This document shows positions 24,601-39,700 of a DNA stretch of 64,000 nucleotides, piece by piece. The stretch is from NCBI GenBank assembly GCA_000181795.3, contig CM012954.1, forward strand, positions 2,504,823 through 2,568,822, written 5' to 3'. The notes under the pieces are model-generated. The model made no database searches. It was not told the DNA's origin and saw only the letters and a list, made by a program, of their open reading frames with translations. Each line of letters starts with the position of its first letter. The first letter of the stretch is position 1. A program made the position numbers and the translations under genes. Source of the DNA: Trichinella spiralis (lineage: Eukaryota > Nematoda > Enoplea > Trichinellida > Trichinellidae).

Positions 24601-27600
24601 AAGGTAGATTAAAAGATAGATAGATAGATAGATTGATTGATAACAAAATGAATACGATTTACACAGGGCAAATAAAGAAAAGCTCACAATAGGTCACGTT
24701 GATGTGGCTGGTAAAGATTAGGAACGTCAAATCTTACGCGTTGTCTATGATGATTTTCAACTGATGCGTTTTGCAGGCTTGAATCGATCAAATATGGATT
24801 ATATGACTGTGTTTTCAAATCTGAAAAAACAAGAAAACAACAATTTTCATCTTCTACATCGACCATTCGAATAAATTGAACCGGATATTTGACTTCTCTT
24901 TCACACCTGCATCGTATTGAGCAGATTTGACGCCTGAATAAAGAGGCTCTTGATCCTGTTGTCTTCTGCTTCTTCTTCTTCTGCTGTTGAATGCCGGCTG
25001 CTGGGCTGTCATGGAACAATAGTCGCGTGTCGATGGGTAAGTTTCCATGGGGGCATCGGTGCGACAGCCGTGCAACGATAAACAATCGTTCAACGGTTCA
25101 TCGTACTTGTCGTATGGGAGCCGACTGGCTATCGGTTCCATCACTGAACTCGGTCTACAGTTGAACTCAGTAGAGGAATCCGCATACGGCATGCATTTGG
25201 CAGTGGAACGGTCCTCGCAAAGTTTGCCATACCCGTCGTCCAGTGCACTGGAGCGACGTAGAAAATCGTTGTGCAAATAGTTCGCATAATGTGACAGCAT
25301 ACTGCTAGATCGGGGCGTGTTCACCTGCTCAGTTCCTGCTTCACCTGAAAAAAAGGAAAACATTTCATCAAACGTTTCGGAAAAAAAGAAGAAAAAGACA
25401 AAGCACGCATGCATGCATGCATGAGCAATTATCAATCTACTCACCAAATCTACGGCCTCTGCTGTAACCACGAAATGAGCATTCAGGTTGAGAATCGAGC
25501 GATTCGTAAAGATTGTTCAAATAGGGCAGTGACGAACTGAGCGATCTCTGACCATCAATGAACCAAGGTTTCTGATCCCGCCAAGTCAAAGTGTCGTAAT
25601 TTGCACGATGAAACGCCGAATCTTGACCATCGGCAAACGAAGCCGTGTCCGATCTGTACAGTCGGTCGTACTTTTGATACGGTCTCAACGGATAGCTAGC
25701 AGAAAAGGAGGATGGTTCGTTGTCATAAAGGGCATTTCTTGACATTGGAGAATAATCGTACAGTCGATCGATGCGTGGAAGTGAACCGTAGTGGCCGGAA
25801 AAACGATTCGAAGAATACAACGAAGGTGTAATGTAATTGTTCAATTCCATCCCGTCGTCCATGTAGCGGTACGTAGAATCAGCTCTGTGGGGCGGCAAGT
25901 TGAACAAATCTTCATAAGAGCTGAACTTCTCTCTACGTCGCGCGATTTCACGACGAATTTTCGATCGTCTGCTTTCACGTGAAGCGAAATCATCATCAGC
26001 TGAGAAATAAGTAAACGATTTTGAATTCAAATTTCGCCACTTCTTATTTCCCTCTGAACGTCGTCTAGCCATCAAACGATCTTAATCATAATCACAAAAT
26101 ACAATTCGCAAAATATGACAACAATGAACAAACACAATATACCTTCATCAATTTCATCCGTGCTTGTCGATATTGTTCTGCAAGTTGGACCATCGCTAGT
26201 TGATACGCCTACATTTTTGTGCTTGCTCAAGAGAAGATCATCTTTTGGTTTAAATCGAACAAAATTTCCACTGTTCGTCGTTTCGGACGATTGTTGCACC
26301 GTTTGTGTACTTGCATCTTTGTATTTTTCCAAAACGTCTGACGTCTGAACGGTAAAATCGTTACGCTTGGTTTGCTAAAAAATATTAAAAAAACACACAC
26401 ACACTAAAAATGGCGATCCACAAAATTTTACAAATAGCAGTACCACTGAATCATCTTTTTTTACAAACGATTCCTTTTTGCGAACAAGTCGGCTATTATT
26501 CCACTGTTCTTCACCACCATAGCTACCGTAACGTGACGACTGGCCGTAAGAATTGCTGAATTCAGCTTTGGATGACTCTCGTTGTCGAATTGAAGATAAA
26601 TAACGCGATCGATCAAAATGCACCACACAGCCGCGTACCATTTCTGGAGACAAGCCGCATCGAACCACTGACGGTGCTGAATCAACGCCAGCCGACTGCG
26701 GATACACACCAGTAGCCATATATCGCTGCAATAAACCCTCTCATTATCAACTGCCTCAATGAACAAAAAAATACATTGGACAAAGAATTGCATTTTTCAC
26801 TTTGAAGTTTAGTTTAAAATTTCGACATTTCAATAATAAGAAGAAAAAGAAGAATATGCAACTAAAATGGTCAAAGAAATGGAATAACAATATAACATTG
26901 ATAATTGAAACAAGGTGGCTTTACTCCCAACGAACAAATTCTTCGTTGATGGGCTTTCAATTTTCGGCCGCTTCCAATTTTGTCCCAGTCGTTTGGTAAG
27001 CGGCTTCCCGCAGTTCTTGCTTGGAGTAGCACTCGGTGCAAGCGGTGGGGCGGCAGCAGACGTCGACATTGGTAGCCAGAGGCGTTGAATGCTGTGGCCG
27101 CAACGTTTGCCCAATGTTCTTCCACGAACTCGGCATGCTGATGNNNNNNNNNNAAGTCAAACAATTGAACAGCCAGCCGGTGTGTAAGAAAAATATGGCA
27201 ATAAATAATAAAATGTGCATATAGGTCGATTCGTTCAGGAAGAATGTATATTTTTACAATGGGATTGGGGGTCGTCGCTTTTTCGCATCGACGTTCGGCA
27301 ACCGAGCTGCACATAATACTTGACGAACAGCGTGTCGGATGTGTGGTCAAAGCAGACGCGCAATTTCAGCAAGCCCCCGTTGGCCAGATCCTGAGCAAGC
27401 AGTGAATTCTGAATTATATACAATAATTCAAGTGTCAATTTTTTTGCGTATCCAATCTCCTCCTATGTGTATGCTCTTAAAAGCAACAGCAATAAATAAA
27501 GGAAAAAATGAAGAGAAACAATAATTACAAAGTATAAAATTAGCACAAATATTAGCATATGTTGTACAAATGACAACGTGAAAGATATACACTGATTTCG

Positions 27601-30600
27601 GTCTTGTCCGAAGCTATTTTATTTCAGAAAACAAAGAATCTCAAAAGAATAGAATAAAGAAAAAAAACAATGACAGTATAGCGGTAGGATATTACGTGCA
27701 AAAAGCAATGGACCAGAAACAGAAGCGTGAAAAAATGAATAAATATATTAGATACACGGGCAAGGAATGGTCAGAAAGAGAAAAGCAATGTTTCTGTTTC
27801 CAAAAGTTGTTGACTGACAAAAGCAATTTTGCAAATGAAAAGAAGCTGCAGCAGACAGAAAAGTAACAACAAGTATTATCAATGATAACAACAAAATCAA
27901 CTACACCAACAACAATAATAATAATAATAATAACAGCAGTAACAAAATAAAATAAAGCATTGAAGCAGATTTGGTATTTTTGCTAGGAAGTGTTTCAGGT
28001 TACCTGCTGCTGATTCGCAGTGAAAGGTGATCGACTGCGTGGGGTGGTGCTGAAACACGGAGAAGCTTTACCAAAATCTAGCCCTTGACAATGCCTATCA
28101 TTAGCTAAACAAAAATACACCAAAACGTCAGTATTTTTGTTTCCATTTATATTCTTATTTTAGTTCATTAAAAATATAAAAGAAGGATTAAACAAATAAA
28201 ATAGAACAAAACAGAATATTTCAAAGGGAAAAGTGATTTAGAAAATACATACAGATAATAAAGTCGCAACAAAACAATTGCTTACTTTGATCGAGTCCAG
28301 TTTTTCGTTGCAATGCTAATTTGGCTAAACGAGGATGTGCCAAATTGGACAAACAGCAATCACTTTCGTAACCCTTGTCCAAACTGCTACTTGGACCTTC
28401 TTCCAAACGATACACTTGATTTAAATTGGCATCGCTGAAATAAATATTAACAACAAAACAAATAATGAATAATAAAGCGGCTGAAGTGAATAAAAATACA
28501 CCGCACCTTCGTAGAACAATCTCAAATTCCCCTTCTGTATTGTCAATAATCGATTGAACTTCTTCGTAAGTTTTGCCTGTCAACTTTATGCCATTCCATT
28601 CCAATATTTGATCGCCTAATAATAATAATAATAATAATAATATAATCAATGAAAACAGCAATGAAATTATATTACCTTCTTTCACTTCTTCCATCAAGTC
28701 TACCAAACCACCTTTATACACAGCAGCCACGTAAGCAACTAATTCGCCGTCAGAACCAGGTAAAATTTTACCACCAATAACACGCATACCTATGCCATGA
28801 CCTGAAACAAAAATGAATTTGTTTGAAGTAGAATTGAATTTCCAGTTCCAAACAAGCAACATACCGGAACGATCACGAACGTCGCGCACAAGCAACAGCC
28901 GTTTGATATTAGCCGACAATGGAGATGAAGCCTGACGAAAAATCGACTTACCCTCCTCTAGCAAAATTTGTGACGATGCCTAGAAATGGAAAAAAACGCC
29001 CGCTTCAGTGCTTCTCTTTGTTCACATGAAAGGCATAAACTGAAAAAGTTCATCCGGCTAAATTTTGGCACGTTTTCTTTTCCACCCTCTTTTTTCAAAG
29101 CTCAATTTCCCTCTGCTGATAGTTGCCGCCGCAAATTCACATTACATTCTTTATTTTCTCTTAAACCTTCTTTCATTCCATTATTAAATGAAAACGCGTT
29201 TTATTTAAATCTAATTCGCTCTATGATACAAACAACCAGTCAAAATCACCAATTTGTATAAGTGAAGAGATTATTTCAGAAAAAAGAAGAGAATGATTTT
29301 TCTAAAAATAAAACTTATTAATGGAAATATAGCATTTGCATAGTCATGCTGCAGAATTAAATAAATTGCAAACAAATAAGCAGAAATTCTGAAAACAAAG
29401 CAAATAGAAATAGAAGGTAGATTAAAAGATAGATAGATTGATAGATTGATAACAAAATGAATACGATTTACACAGGGCAAATAAAGAAAAGCTCACAATA
29501 GGTCACGTTGATGTGGCTGGTAAAGATTAGGAACGTCAAATCTTACGCGTTGTCTATGATGATTTTCAACTGATGCGTTTTGCAGGCTTGAATCGATCAA
29601 ATATGGATTATATGACTGTGTTTTCAAATCTGAAAAAACAAGAAAACAACAATTTTCATCTTCTACATCGACCATTCGAATAAATTGAACCGGATATTTG
29701 ACTTCTCTTTCACACCTGCATCGTATTGAGCAGATTTGACGCCTGAATAAAGAGGCTCTTGATCCTGTTGTCTTCTGCTTCTTCTTCTTCTGCTGTTGAA
29801 TGCCGGCTGCTGGGCTGTCATGGAACAATAGTCGCGTGTCGATGGGTAAGTTTCCATGGGGGCATCGGTGCGACAGCCGTGCAACGATAAACAATCGTTC
29901 AACGGTTCATCGTACTTGCCGTATGGGAGCCGACTGGCTATCGGTTCCATTACTGAACTCGGTCTACAGTTGAACTCAGTAGAGGAATCCGCATACGGCA
30001 TGCATTTGGCAGTGGAACGGTCCTCGCAAAGGTTGCCATACCCGTCGTCCAGTGCACTGGAGCGACGTAGAAAATCGTTGTGCAAATAGTTCGCATAATG
30101 TGACAGCATACTGCTAGATCGGGGCGTGTTCACCTGCTCAGTTCCTGCTTCACCTGAAAAAAAGGAAAACATTTCATCAAACGTTTCGGAAAAAAAGAAG
30201 AAAAAGACAAAGCACGCATGCATGCATGCATGAGCAATTATCAATCTACTCACCAAATCTACGGCCTCTGCTGTAACCACGAAATGAGCATTCAGGTTGA
30301 GAATCGAGCGATTCGTAAAGATTGTTCAAATAGGGCAGTGACGAACTGAGCGATCTCTGACCATCAATGAACCAAGGTTTCTGATCCCGCCAAGTCAAAG
30401 TGCCGTAATTTGCACGATGAAACGCCGAATCTTGACCATCGGCAAACGAAGCCGTGTCTGATCTGTACAGTCGGTCGTACTTTTGATACGGTCTCAACGG
30501 ATAGCTAGCAGAAAAGGAGGATGGTTCGTTGTCATAAAGGGCATTTCTTGACATTGGAGAATAATCGTACAGTCGATCGATGCGTGGAAGTGAACCGTAG

Positions 30601-33600
30601 TGGCCGGAAAAACGATTCGAAGAATACAACGAAGGTGTAATGTAATTGTTCAATTCCATCCCGTCGTCCATGTAGCGGTACGTAGAATCAGCTCTGTGGG
30701 GCGGCAAGTTGAACAAATCTTCATAAGAGCTGAACTTCTCTCTACGTCGCGCGATTTCACGACGAATTTTCGATCGTCTGCTTTCACGTGAAGCGAAATC
30801 ATCATCAGCTGAGAAATAAGTAAACGATTTTGAATTCAAATTTCGCCACTTCATATTTCCCTCTGAACGACGTCTAGCCATCAAACGATCTTAATCATAA
30901 TCACAAAATACAATTCGCAAAATACGACAACAATGAACAAACACAATATACCTTCATCAATTTCATCCGTGCTTGTCGATATTGTTCTGCAAGTTGGATC
31001 ATCGCTAGTTGATACGCCTACATTTTTGTGCTTGCTCAAGAGAAGATCATCTTTTGGTTTAAATCGAACAAAATTTCCACTGTTCGTCGTTTCGGACGAT
31101 TGTTGCACCGTTTGTGTACTTGCATCTTTGTATTTTTCCAAAACGTCTGACGTCTGAACGGTAAAATCGTTACGCTTGGTTTGCTAAAAAATATTAAAAA
31201 AACACACACACACTAAAAATGGCGATCCACAAAATTTTACAAATAGCAGTACCACTGAATCATCTTTTTTTACAAACGATTCCTTTTTGCGAACAAGTCG
31301 GCTATTATTCCACTGTTCTTCACCACTATAGCTACCGTAACGTGACGACTGGCCGTAAGAATTGCTGAATTCAGCTTTGGATGACTCTCGTTGTCGAATT
31401 GAAGATAAATAACGCGATCGATCAAAATGCACCACACAGCCGCGTACCATTTCTGGAGACAAGCCGCATCGAACCACTGACGGTGCTGAATCAACGCCAG
31501 CCGACTGCGGATACACACCAGTAGCCATATATCGCTGCAATAAACCCTCTCATTATCAACTGCCTCAATGAACAAAAAAATACATTGGACAAAGAATTGC
31601 ATTTTTCACTTTGAAGTTTAGTTTAAAATTTCGACATTTCAATAATAAGAAGAAAAAGAAGAATATGCAACTAAAATGGTCAAAGAAATGGAATAACAAT
31701 ATAACATTGATAATTGAACAAGTGGCTTACTCCAACGACAAATTCTCGTTGATTGGCTTCAATTTCGGCCGCTTCCAATTTGTCCAGTCGTTTGGTAAGC
31801 GCTTCACGCAGTTCTTGCTTGAGTAGCACTCGTGCAAGCGTGGGCGGCAGCAGACGTCGACAATTGGTAGCCAGAGGCGTTGAATGCTGTGGCCGCAACG
31901 TTTGCCCAATGTTCTTCCACGAACTCGGCATGCTGATGACATTGTTGTAACTGCTTCCGCCAGTGATACCAGTGATGCCACTGCCGTTGGCCGTTGTCGT
32001 TGAAGAGCACACCGGTCCGGCCGACCAGATAATGTTGCACAACTGTTCGTCAACATCCTGAACAATACATTGTATTATTCTTTATTTTTCGCCTCAAATC
32101 GAATGGATTTTTTTTCACCTGTTGGTGTCGGTTGGAGGCAATTTTTGGTATATTCGGCAGTTTGCGGCGACCCATTTCACCGGGTGATGATTGGGCAAAG
32201 AATAGCCGTTCATTCTAAAAAAATTCATTAAAAAATGTTTATTATAAAAAAAGAAAAAAAGTATTTCAAAAACATCTTGTTCTGGCTTAAAAATCTATAA
32301 TAAAATCTATCATTTTAGTCAGAGCAGCTCCAGGTTTTCCTCTTACATTTGCATGATAGGAATAATGCAATTAATAATGTGCAATTTTTTCCCTTTCATA
32401 TGCAATAATAACGACAAAATAATAATAATAAGCGTTTTGCAAAACGATAAGTTTAGCCGAACGACGTGACCTACCCAGCTGTGAAAAGCAGCGCCGTGCA
32501 CAATCGATGGAATTGAACAATTGTTGTTACCCTCTCTTTACACATATATAAATATATATATATATATCTTTCTTCCCCAAGCTGGCGCGAACTTTTCACA
32601 ACGAAGCTGCAACAGCAAAAACTAGGCGAAAAAAAAATCAATCCTGCACACAATTAACTAACGGCAAACCGTTGTGAATCAAAGAAAACGATCTCTGGCG
32701 TTTGTGAAAACAAGAAAAACACTTTAATTTTTAGGGAAAGTTCATCTGCTGCTTACTTGAGAAAAGCAGTCAGCAGTCGTGTGAAATTTGAAAAATAATC
32801 AAATCTAATTATTCATCAATTATAGAAATCAGATGGATTTAGAAATTCATGAACAAATCACTGCCGTCATTAACACTTTCAAGTAGATTAATAATCCACA
32901 ATTAAATAAATTTCAAATCAAACAAGATATATATATATATATATATAGTGGACAGTTGCAGAGTAGGAATTGCTAAATGAGAGAAAAAGTGCCACAAAGT
33001 GAGTGAAATGTTATGTTAAACATCAAACAACAATCAATAAGCCGAAGTTAAAAGTGTCAAATTGTGTAGCCGTTGAAATCGATAAAATGACACAGGCGGA
33101 AGTAGATATCAGCCACAGGTACAATTTCCACTTCATTTGCCCTCTCTCCCTCTCTTGTCTTTAATTTCAATCTTGACTTTACACAATAACACTTGATACT
33201 TACTGGATATTAAAGTAAATTACAATCATTAGCTGTTATTTCAATTATCCACAAAAATGCACATCTTCGTCAAAAAAAACAAAACTCGCCCCTTTTTCTA
33301 TTAGAAAATCATTTGAAAAAATACCCAAATAATACAACAAATAATTGTATTCTTATCAAATATGAATAATAAAATGGAAATAAGAATATAAATGAAATTA
33401 AATTAAAATAAGATAAACATTTGAAAATAACTTTGAAATGAAAAAAAAATTACGAATGATATATAAAGAACAAAGATGAGTGAAAGTAAAGACGAATGAT
33501 GAGGGGTTGGATGAATGAAGTATGAATAAGAAAATTCTCTTTTTTGAAGTCAATTACCACACTGTGTGCTATTGTAAAAATGCATGCGAATAAATTTGTA

Positions 33601-36600
33601 CAAGAAATTAAAATTAAATACATACCAGAAATGTTTTGCCAGATTGCAGAGTATCGCCGCAGGAGGTGGAGGAGACGACTTTGGTCGGCGTTGGAATCGC
33701 AGAATCGATCAGACGAGACGACGGGTACGATGTCGACGAACATGCGGTCAAAGCAGACGTTGGTGTCGATTGTAGCGCCGTCTGCAAACTACCAGCCCGC
33801 AAATCGGTTTCGTTTTTGATACAGTTGAGCAACATTGCCGGTGAACGTTTCAAACGTGAAACAAACGGACCTGTGCCCGAACATTCGACCACAGCCTCGT
33901 CATCATCTGCTTCATTTGTTGTTATTAGTGTCGTTGCTGGTGCTGTTGTTGCCGTTGTACAGAGCGTGGTGGCGGCAGAATACAGCGGCAAACGGCTGCT
34001 TGGATCCGAAACATCCATATCAACCGTCCGAACAACTGGCAGAGCAAAACTGACCGCCACAGTGGAAGACGAGGGTGTGTCCGACTTCTTCTGCCCGGCC
34101 AGTATCGTCCAAGTGCTGCTGCTGCTGCTGCTGTGAACCGGCTTGAAAGCGGTACCGTTCAAGCTGCCACTGACCATTGAATCGTTCACATCAGTGGACA
34201 GTGGAACGTCAGCGCTGTGACGCCTGCCGCCTGTCGGTTTGTTAGATGTTTCTTGGTGGATCGATTTTTCAATTTTGGCATCTCTAAAATCAAGCGCCGC
34301 TTTTCAAATTTCACAAAACAGAAAAAAGGAACAAGATCCAAAATTAGATACTGTTCACATTTTGAACTAAGAAGTTCAATTAATTTAAAAAGAATCCATA
34401 ACATAATAATAATAATAATTCGACCTGTGAACAATCATCATTGGAGCAAAGAAAAAAATAAAATAATCAAACAACGCATCACAGAGGATGATGGTATTGG
34501 TGTATTCGTTGTTCCAAACGATAAGGTTCTTGTAGGATTATATTAAAAAATGCAATTGAATAAGTAATAATGACCAATAAGTAGACAACAAAAATACATC
34601 AAAATTGGAAAAAAACAGTCCCATATAACATCTGTTATTAATTTACTCGCAATTCTGCAGCTGTCAAGCCCATTTCGTTTGAATTCTTTTGAAAAAAATC
34701 GATAAAGTTGTGAAGTATTCATCAATGTGTGCTGTTGTTTTTATACACAAAAGTATTGAAAAGTGCTTTTCTCCTGTTTTGACAAAAAGGAAAACAAACA
34801 ATAAATTATCTCCAATCAAGAAAAATTGTTTGTCTAAAGGGATGTCTGAAAGTTGAAGCTAGCTAACTAGCTAATCGATCCAAACAAACGACAAAACGCG
34901 TACACAAAACCAAGCCTATCTATCCATCTGCTTTGTTGTGTTGCAGTAATGAATCAATCTCACATCATTCAGTCATGATATTTCTCCTCCATAAATAACA
35001 TAAGGTTATATAATGAAATAAAATTCTACAAAAATAGATGATTCAAAATAGAAAACGCTATATGCATCTGATGATGATGATAACATTGTTGTAAACGAAT
35101 AAAAAATGATAATTTCAACAAACAATCTCACCTTGAAATCGAATATTGGCTCGGCGGAGGAGGAGGTGGAGCTATTCGAACTGGCTTTGGTGTGAAAGTG
35201 CTGTTACTTTGTTGCACTGCTGTTAGTGTATGCGACTTGCTAGCAGTGATTGAAGTTGTAGTTGTAGAGGTGGTTGAAGTCGCAAAAAAATGTTGTACAA
35301 GAACATCAGAACTCACGGTCGAAGTCAATTGTTCAGTGCTTGCATTGCCGGAAGTTTGCATCTGTTGAGCGGGACGATCAAGACCAACATAACTGTTTGG
35401 CAGAGGAGAAGAAAAGCTGGTCAGCTGTGATTTCGACGATGAACTGCTAAGCGTGGATGACCGAGAGGCAGAAATTGCTGAAACATCTACTGTTAAACAT
35501 CTTTCGATTGACCACAATGCATTTCAATCAATATCGACATTAAACCAATATTATTAATATTAACTTGTCTGATATGACGCTGTAACCGAAAAAGTATACG
35601 CATTCTCACAAGTGATATAAGTTCTAAAATGAAGCTATTCAAAATATATTTCTCATTCTTTCGTATGCATAAAACTCGCATTGTTTTATAATAAACAGCA
35701 TTCACTATATATTGATTATGTAAAAACAATAATGTAAATTTAAAAGATAATAATGCAATTATTGCATTATTATACGAATAATGCAAATTATAAAATTTCA
35801 CTACCTGCCATATATGCAGTTTTATTTTTACCATCTTGATTAAGCTCCATGACTTCTTCGTCATCTTCCAAAATTGTGTAAACAGGTCCAGGGCGATGGA
35901 TATAAAATGGTTGTGTATTGTAATAGCGCATCGCCTAAACATGAAAAACACAACAGAAACAATATTTCATATGCAGTTGCTGTTGAATAAAAATCAGCAA
36001 AAGGAAAAAAGTCAATGCCAACCAACCTGCGCATAGTCTATCGAATCTTCTTGGGCATTATTGCTGTTAGTACTTTGACAACTCTGCTCTGGTGGAACAA
36101 TTTTGCCAAATATTTCCTCGCCTATGCTGAGTTGAACATCACTGGGAGAAGCTAAATAATATTCACATTTAATTCAAAGAACAAAAAGAACCACTTAAAT
36201 ATTTATTCACTTTCACCTTGTTCGGTTAATTTTTCAAAAGTCGGCGACTGCCCTACGCTTATTGGTACGGTTTTGAACGGATCCGTTTCAAAATTTCCTT
36301 TATCAAAATGTCCGGTGTGTTGATCATGATGATCGACTTTCCTAATTCAAATAAAATTAATAATTTTCAAACCACAAGTTTCAAAAAAAATAGAAATTGC
36401 TCATTCAGTTTCATTTCAATTCTTACCCCTCGTGCTTAGTATCGTCACACTGATCGAAATTATTCATAAAATGTTTTTCAATATCTCGAAACACTTTATA
36501 GCATTGTTTGGAATTGCTGGTAGAAAATTCTTGATCAAAATCGAGCTGCTTCACTGGCGACGAGGGTACTTCAATGACCACGTCCGGATAACTGTCAGAA

Positions 36601-36726
36601 GAATCACTAGCTTGATCGGAAATATCCGAATCAACTTCCTGTAATGAAACGTGTAACGTGAGAAGAACAGTTAGAGCGTCGTTAATTGATAAATTGCATT
36701 TCAAACTAGCAACGCAATACTATTTT

Positions 36727-36761
<35 letters not shown>

Positions 36762-39700
36762 TTATTTATTTATTTATTTATTAAAATTTTTATTTGTTTA
36801 TCACGACTGAGCTGCTCATGATAATTGATCTACCGATCACATTTTACATGGAACAGCCACTAACAGCTCAACTATAATCACCGACTGCTTTCGCATCCAT
36901 AAAATAACTATTTAATGAAATTGCTAAAAATTTCAAATTCAATAACTTTAAATTGAGTGCAATTAATTACACAACTAACAAAAAAAATAAAACATCATAG
37001 CAAGAAGAGAAAAAGCTCCATACCTGAGATTTTTCAAACGTCAGTTTCGAATTATCATCTTCAGAAATGGCTTTTGATTTCGTCGCTATAAAAATATCCA
37101 ATTACTGAACCAATAAACGCAAAATGCATATGCATCGCGATCGGGCATTACCATCACAATACCAGCGACCATTGGTTTCGGCAATATTTGAATCGCATAT
37201 GCCACATAACCATACTTTGCGCTAAATTATAAACATTTAAACAATAATTTTTATACATTACAACTGAAAAACATCGTTTGTTATAAAATTACTGCATGCA
37301 TATCATATTATTTTATATGCAACAACTTCTTCATGAACAAACACTCTAATCAAAAAGAAAAACAAAAGAAATGAAGCAATGAGTAACTGGATTATATAAT
37401 TACCCCATTTTGTTCGACAACATGACCACATTTCGAACACACAGTCAAACCACAGTTGCCGCATGGCTGACCATTGATGCTAACGCCATCAGGACGTACG
37501 TGGACTTCGGCCATCTGGCATAATGGACACATCTGCCAATCCTCGACTGAATCTGCTGATTGATTATTTTGCAACAAAAATTCAGATTCAATTTCTCTAA
37601 AAAATGAATAAATAAACAACCAATGCAAATCATATGCATAAAAAAAGAAACATAAAGAAGTACGTTATTCTTTTTTGGGCATCTTCGTCGAACTGTTCGC
37701 TGGATACCTCACTGCTGTCGTACATTTGCGTGCATGCTGACGAGTCCGGTGCAGAATCTTCAACGGTGAACAATTTTGTAATTTCATCTGCACCACTGGT
37801 CGCTATGGACTGTTGCGGTGGATATTTCAAAGGTGTCGACTCGCTAGGCAGAGGTAGGGTTTCAACTTCTTCAATTTTAGGAGTGGAATCCTTGCCCGCT
37901 TGGGATATTTCTTGGGGCCCATCTATTTCTCCGAACAGTTGCTGCGATTGTAGAGGCTCAGAAGACCAGAAACTCTGTTCAGCGATCAAATGGAACTTTT
38001 CCTGCTCGCCTGGTTCAACTTTTTCCACAATGTCCAACTGGCGCTTTTGGCCGCTGACGTGAAACGATTTTGTCAACTGATCATCAGCTAAAATTAGAAC
38101 AAAATGAAAAATGAGAAAGCAAAGTAATTTTTTTTCTTCAGATAAATTAATGAAATTTTCCAATGCATTAGGAAAATGTTCATCTACTAAAATCGTTAAC
38201 CTTGTTCGACAATCACAGAAGTAATCAACCTCTGCGAAAAAATGCCATCTTCGATGAACGGGTTGATCCTCCGTCTGGGACTTAGCGGAGCTTTCACCGT
38301 ATCAACGCCCAATTTACGACTGCTGTCGTAGGTGATCAGGAACTGAGCCCCGTCACTTCCCACTCTGTAAAATTCATCTTCCGGACTGCAACGGCTACTG
38401 TATCCTGTGTCTTCGGTCGAATCACTGTTACAGGATACGCGAAACGTGTTCGAAACCACGGGACTAGGCTGAATTCCCTTTTTGCCAACAACCGTTGCCG
38501 CCGTTGATTTCATCATAGCCTATAAAATTATTGAAAATCAGAATAAACAAAGAAAACGGTAAATCGCATTAGTTGAAATCAAATCCACTTTTGGTGGATG
38601 AAAAACAATGTTTTAATTATTTAACTAAATTATTAAATAAAAGTTATGATTGAATTTTGAAAAATTTTCAAAAAAAAGCATAATCATTCAGAACATTATG
38701 TTATGATATTGAAAAGTTGAATTATGGAAATTTTCAGCAAGACGACCTACGAAACAATTTTTGCACAAGCAACATTCAAGTGTACATCATAGATTGCACG
38801 ATATTTGCATATGATTGTGATAAATATGAAAATATTTGCAGTTTCGACGTTTGCAAAGAGTATAATGCCGGCTCAAAACAAAACAATCTCCTCCAGACAA
38901 TAATTTGAAGAAAAGAAAGAAAAATTAAGATTAAAAATTAATACGCTGCGCCCAATTCTGCTTTTATTATTATTAGACCACAGCTACATTTTGTGCATTT
39001 TGCTAAGCGAGTGTGCAACGAACGAAGAGAGAAATTCGCTGCTGTTTCAACAATTATTGGTGTCGATTCGACAGCAAACCGCAACCAATGCCTACAGAAT
39101 CAATGCAAAATAAGCAAAAAAAAGCCAACTTACCGAACTGTTGTTGTTGTTGTCAGCTTTATCGACTTCCAATGCCGACCATTGGTCAGATGACTTGTTG
39201 CTGTTAGCCAAAGCGTTGTCGGCATTGATGGCCGACGACGAGGGTGATTTTGGTGGAACTGTACACGGCTGGTTGTTGCTGTTGAATGAATCTTGAGACA
39301 TGGAGACGACGCTGGATGAGGAGAAGGACGAGGCGACCGAATCGGTTGCCTTTTTCAAAGCAGCTTCAGTGCTTTTCTTGACCGACGTGGCGAAGCTGGA
39401 AAAATCGACCTTCGGCCGGCTGAACAAGCCACCGAAATTTTTCAACGATTTTCCACCAAAGCCGTCCAACGTTGCAGATGCTATTTTATTTGCAGATTGG
39501 AGCTTAGCTTGCGACGCTGCCGGCATGCTGAACGGTTGTTTGACAGAGCGACTAGTCGTTTCTGTTAGGGAACGTCTGGTTTGACGTTCAATTACTGCAC
39601 TCGATGCAGCAACGGCAATATTGGATATTCCAAAGCTGTCAGCATGGTCGGCTACAGTTGCAAATGTTTTTTCCGCTTGTGAAATAATTTTCTCATCCAC

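Noticed and set aside
22342-31938. True tandem duplication giving the active-zone protein two PDZ domains
   Set aside because: Copies meet exactly at an N run, introns match as closely as exons, and each copy is degraded only at the gap side. An unmerged overlap explains all of this.
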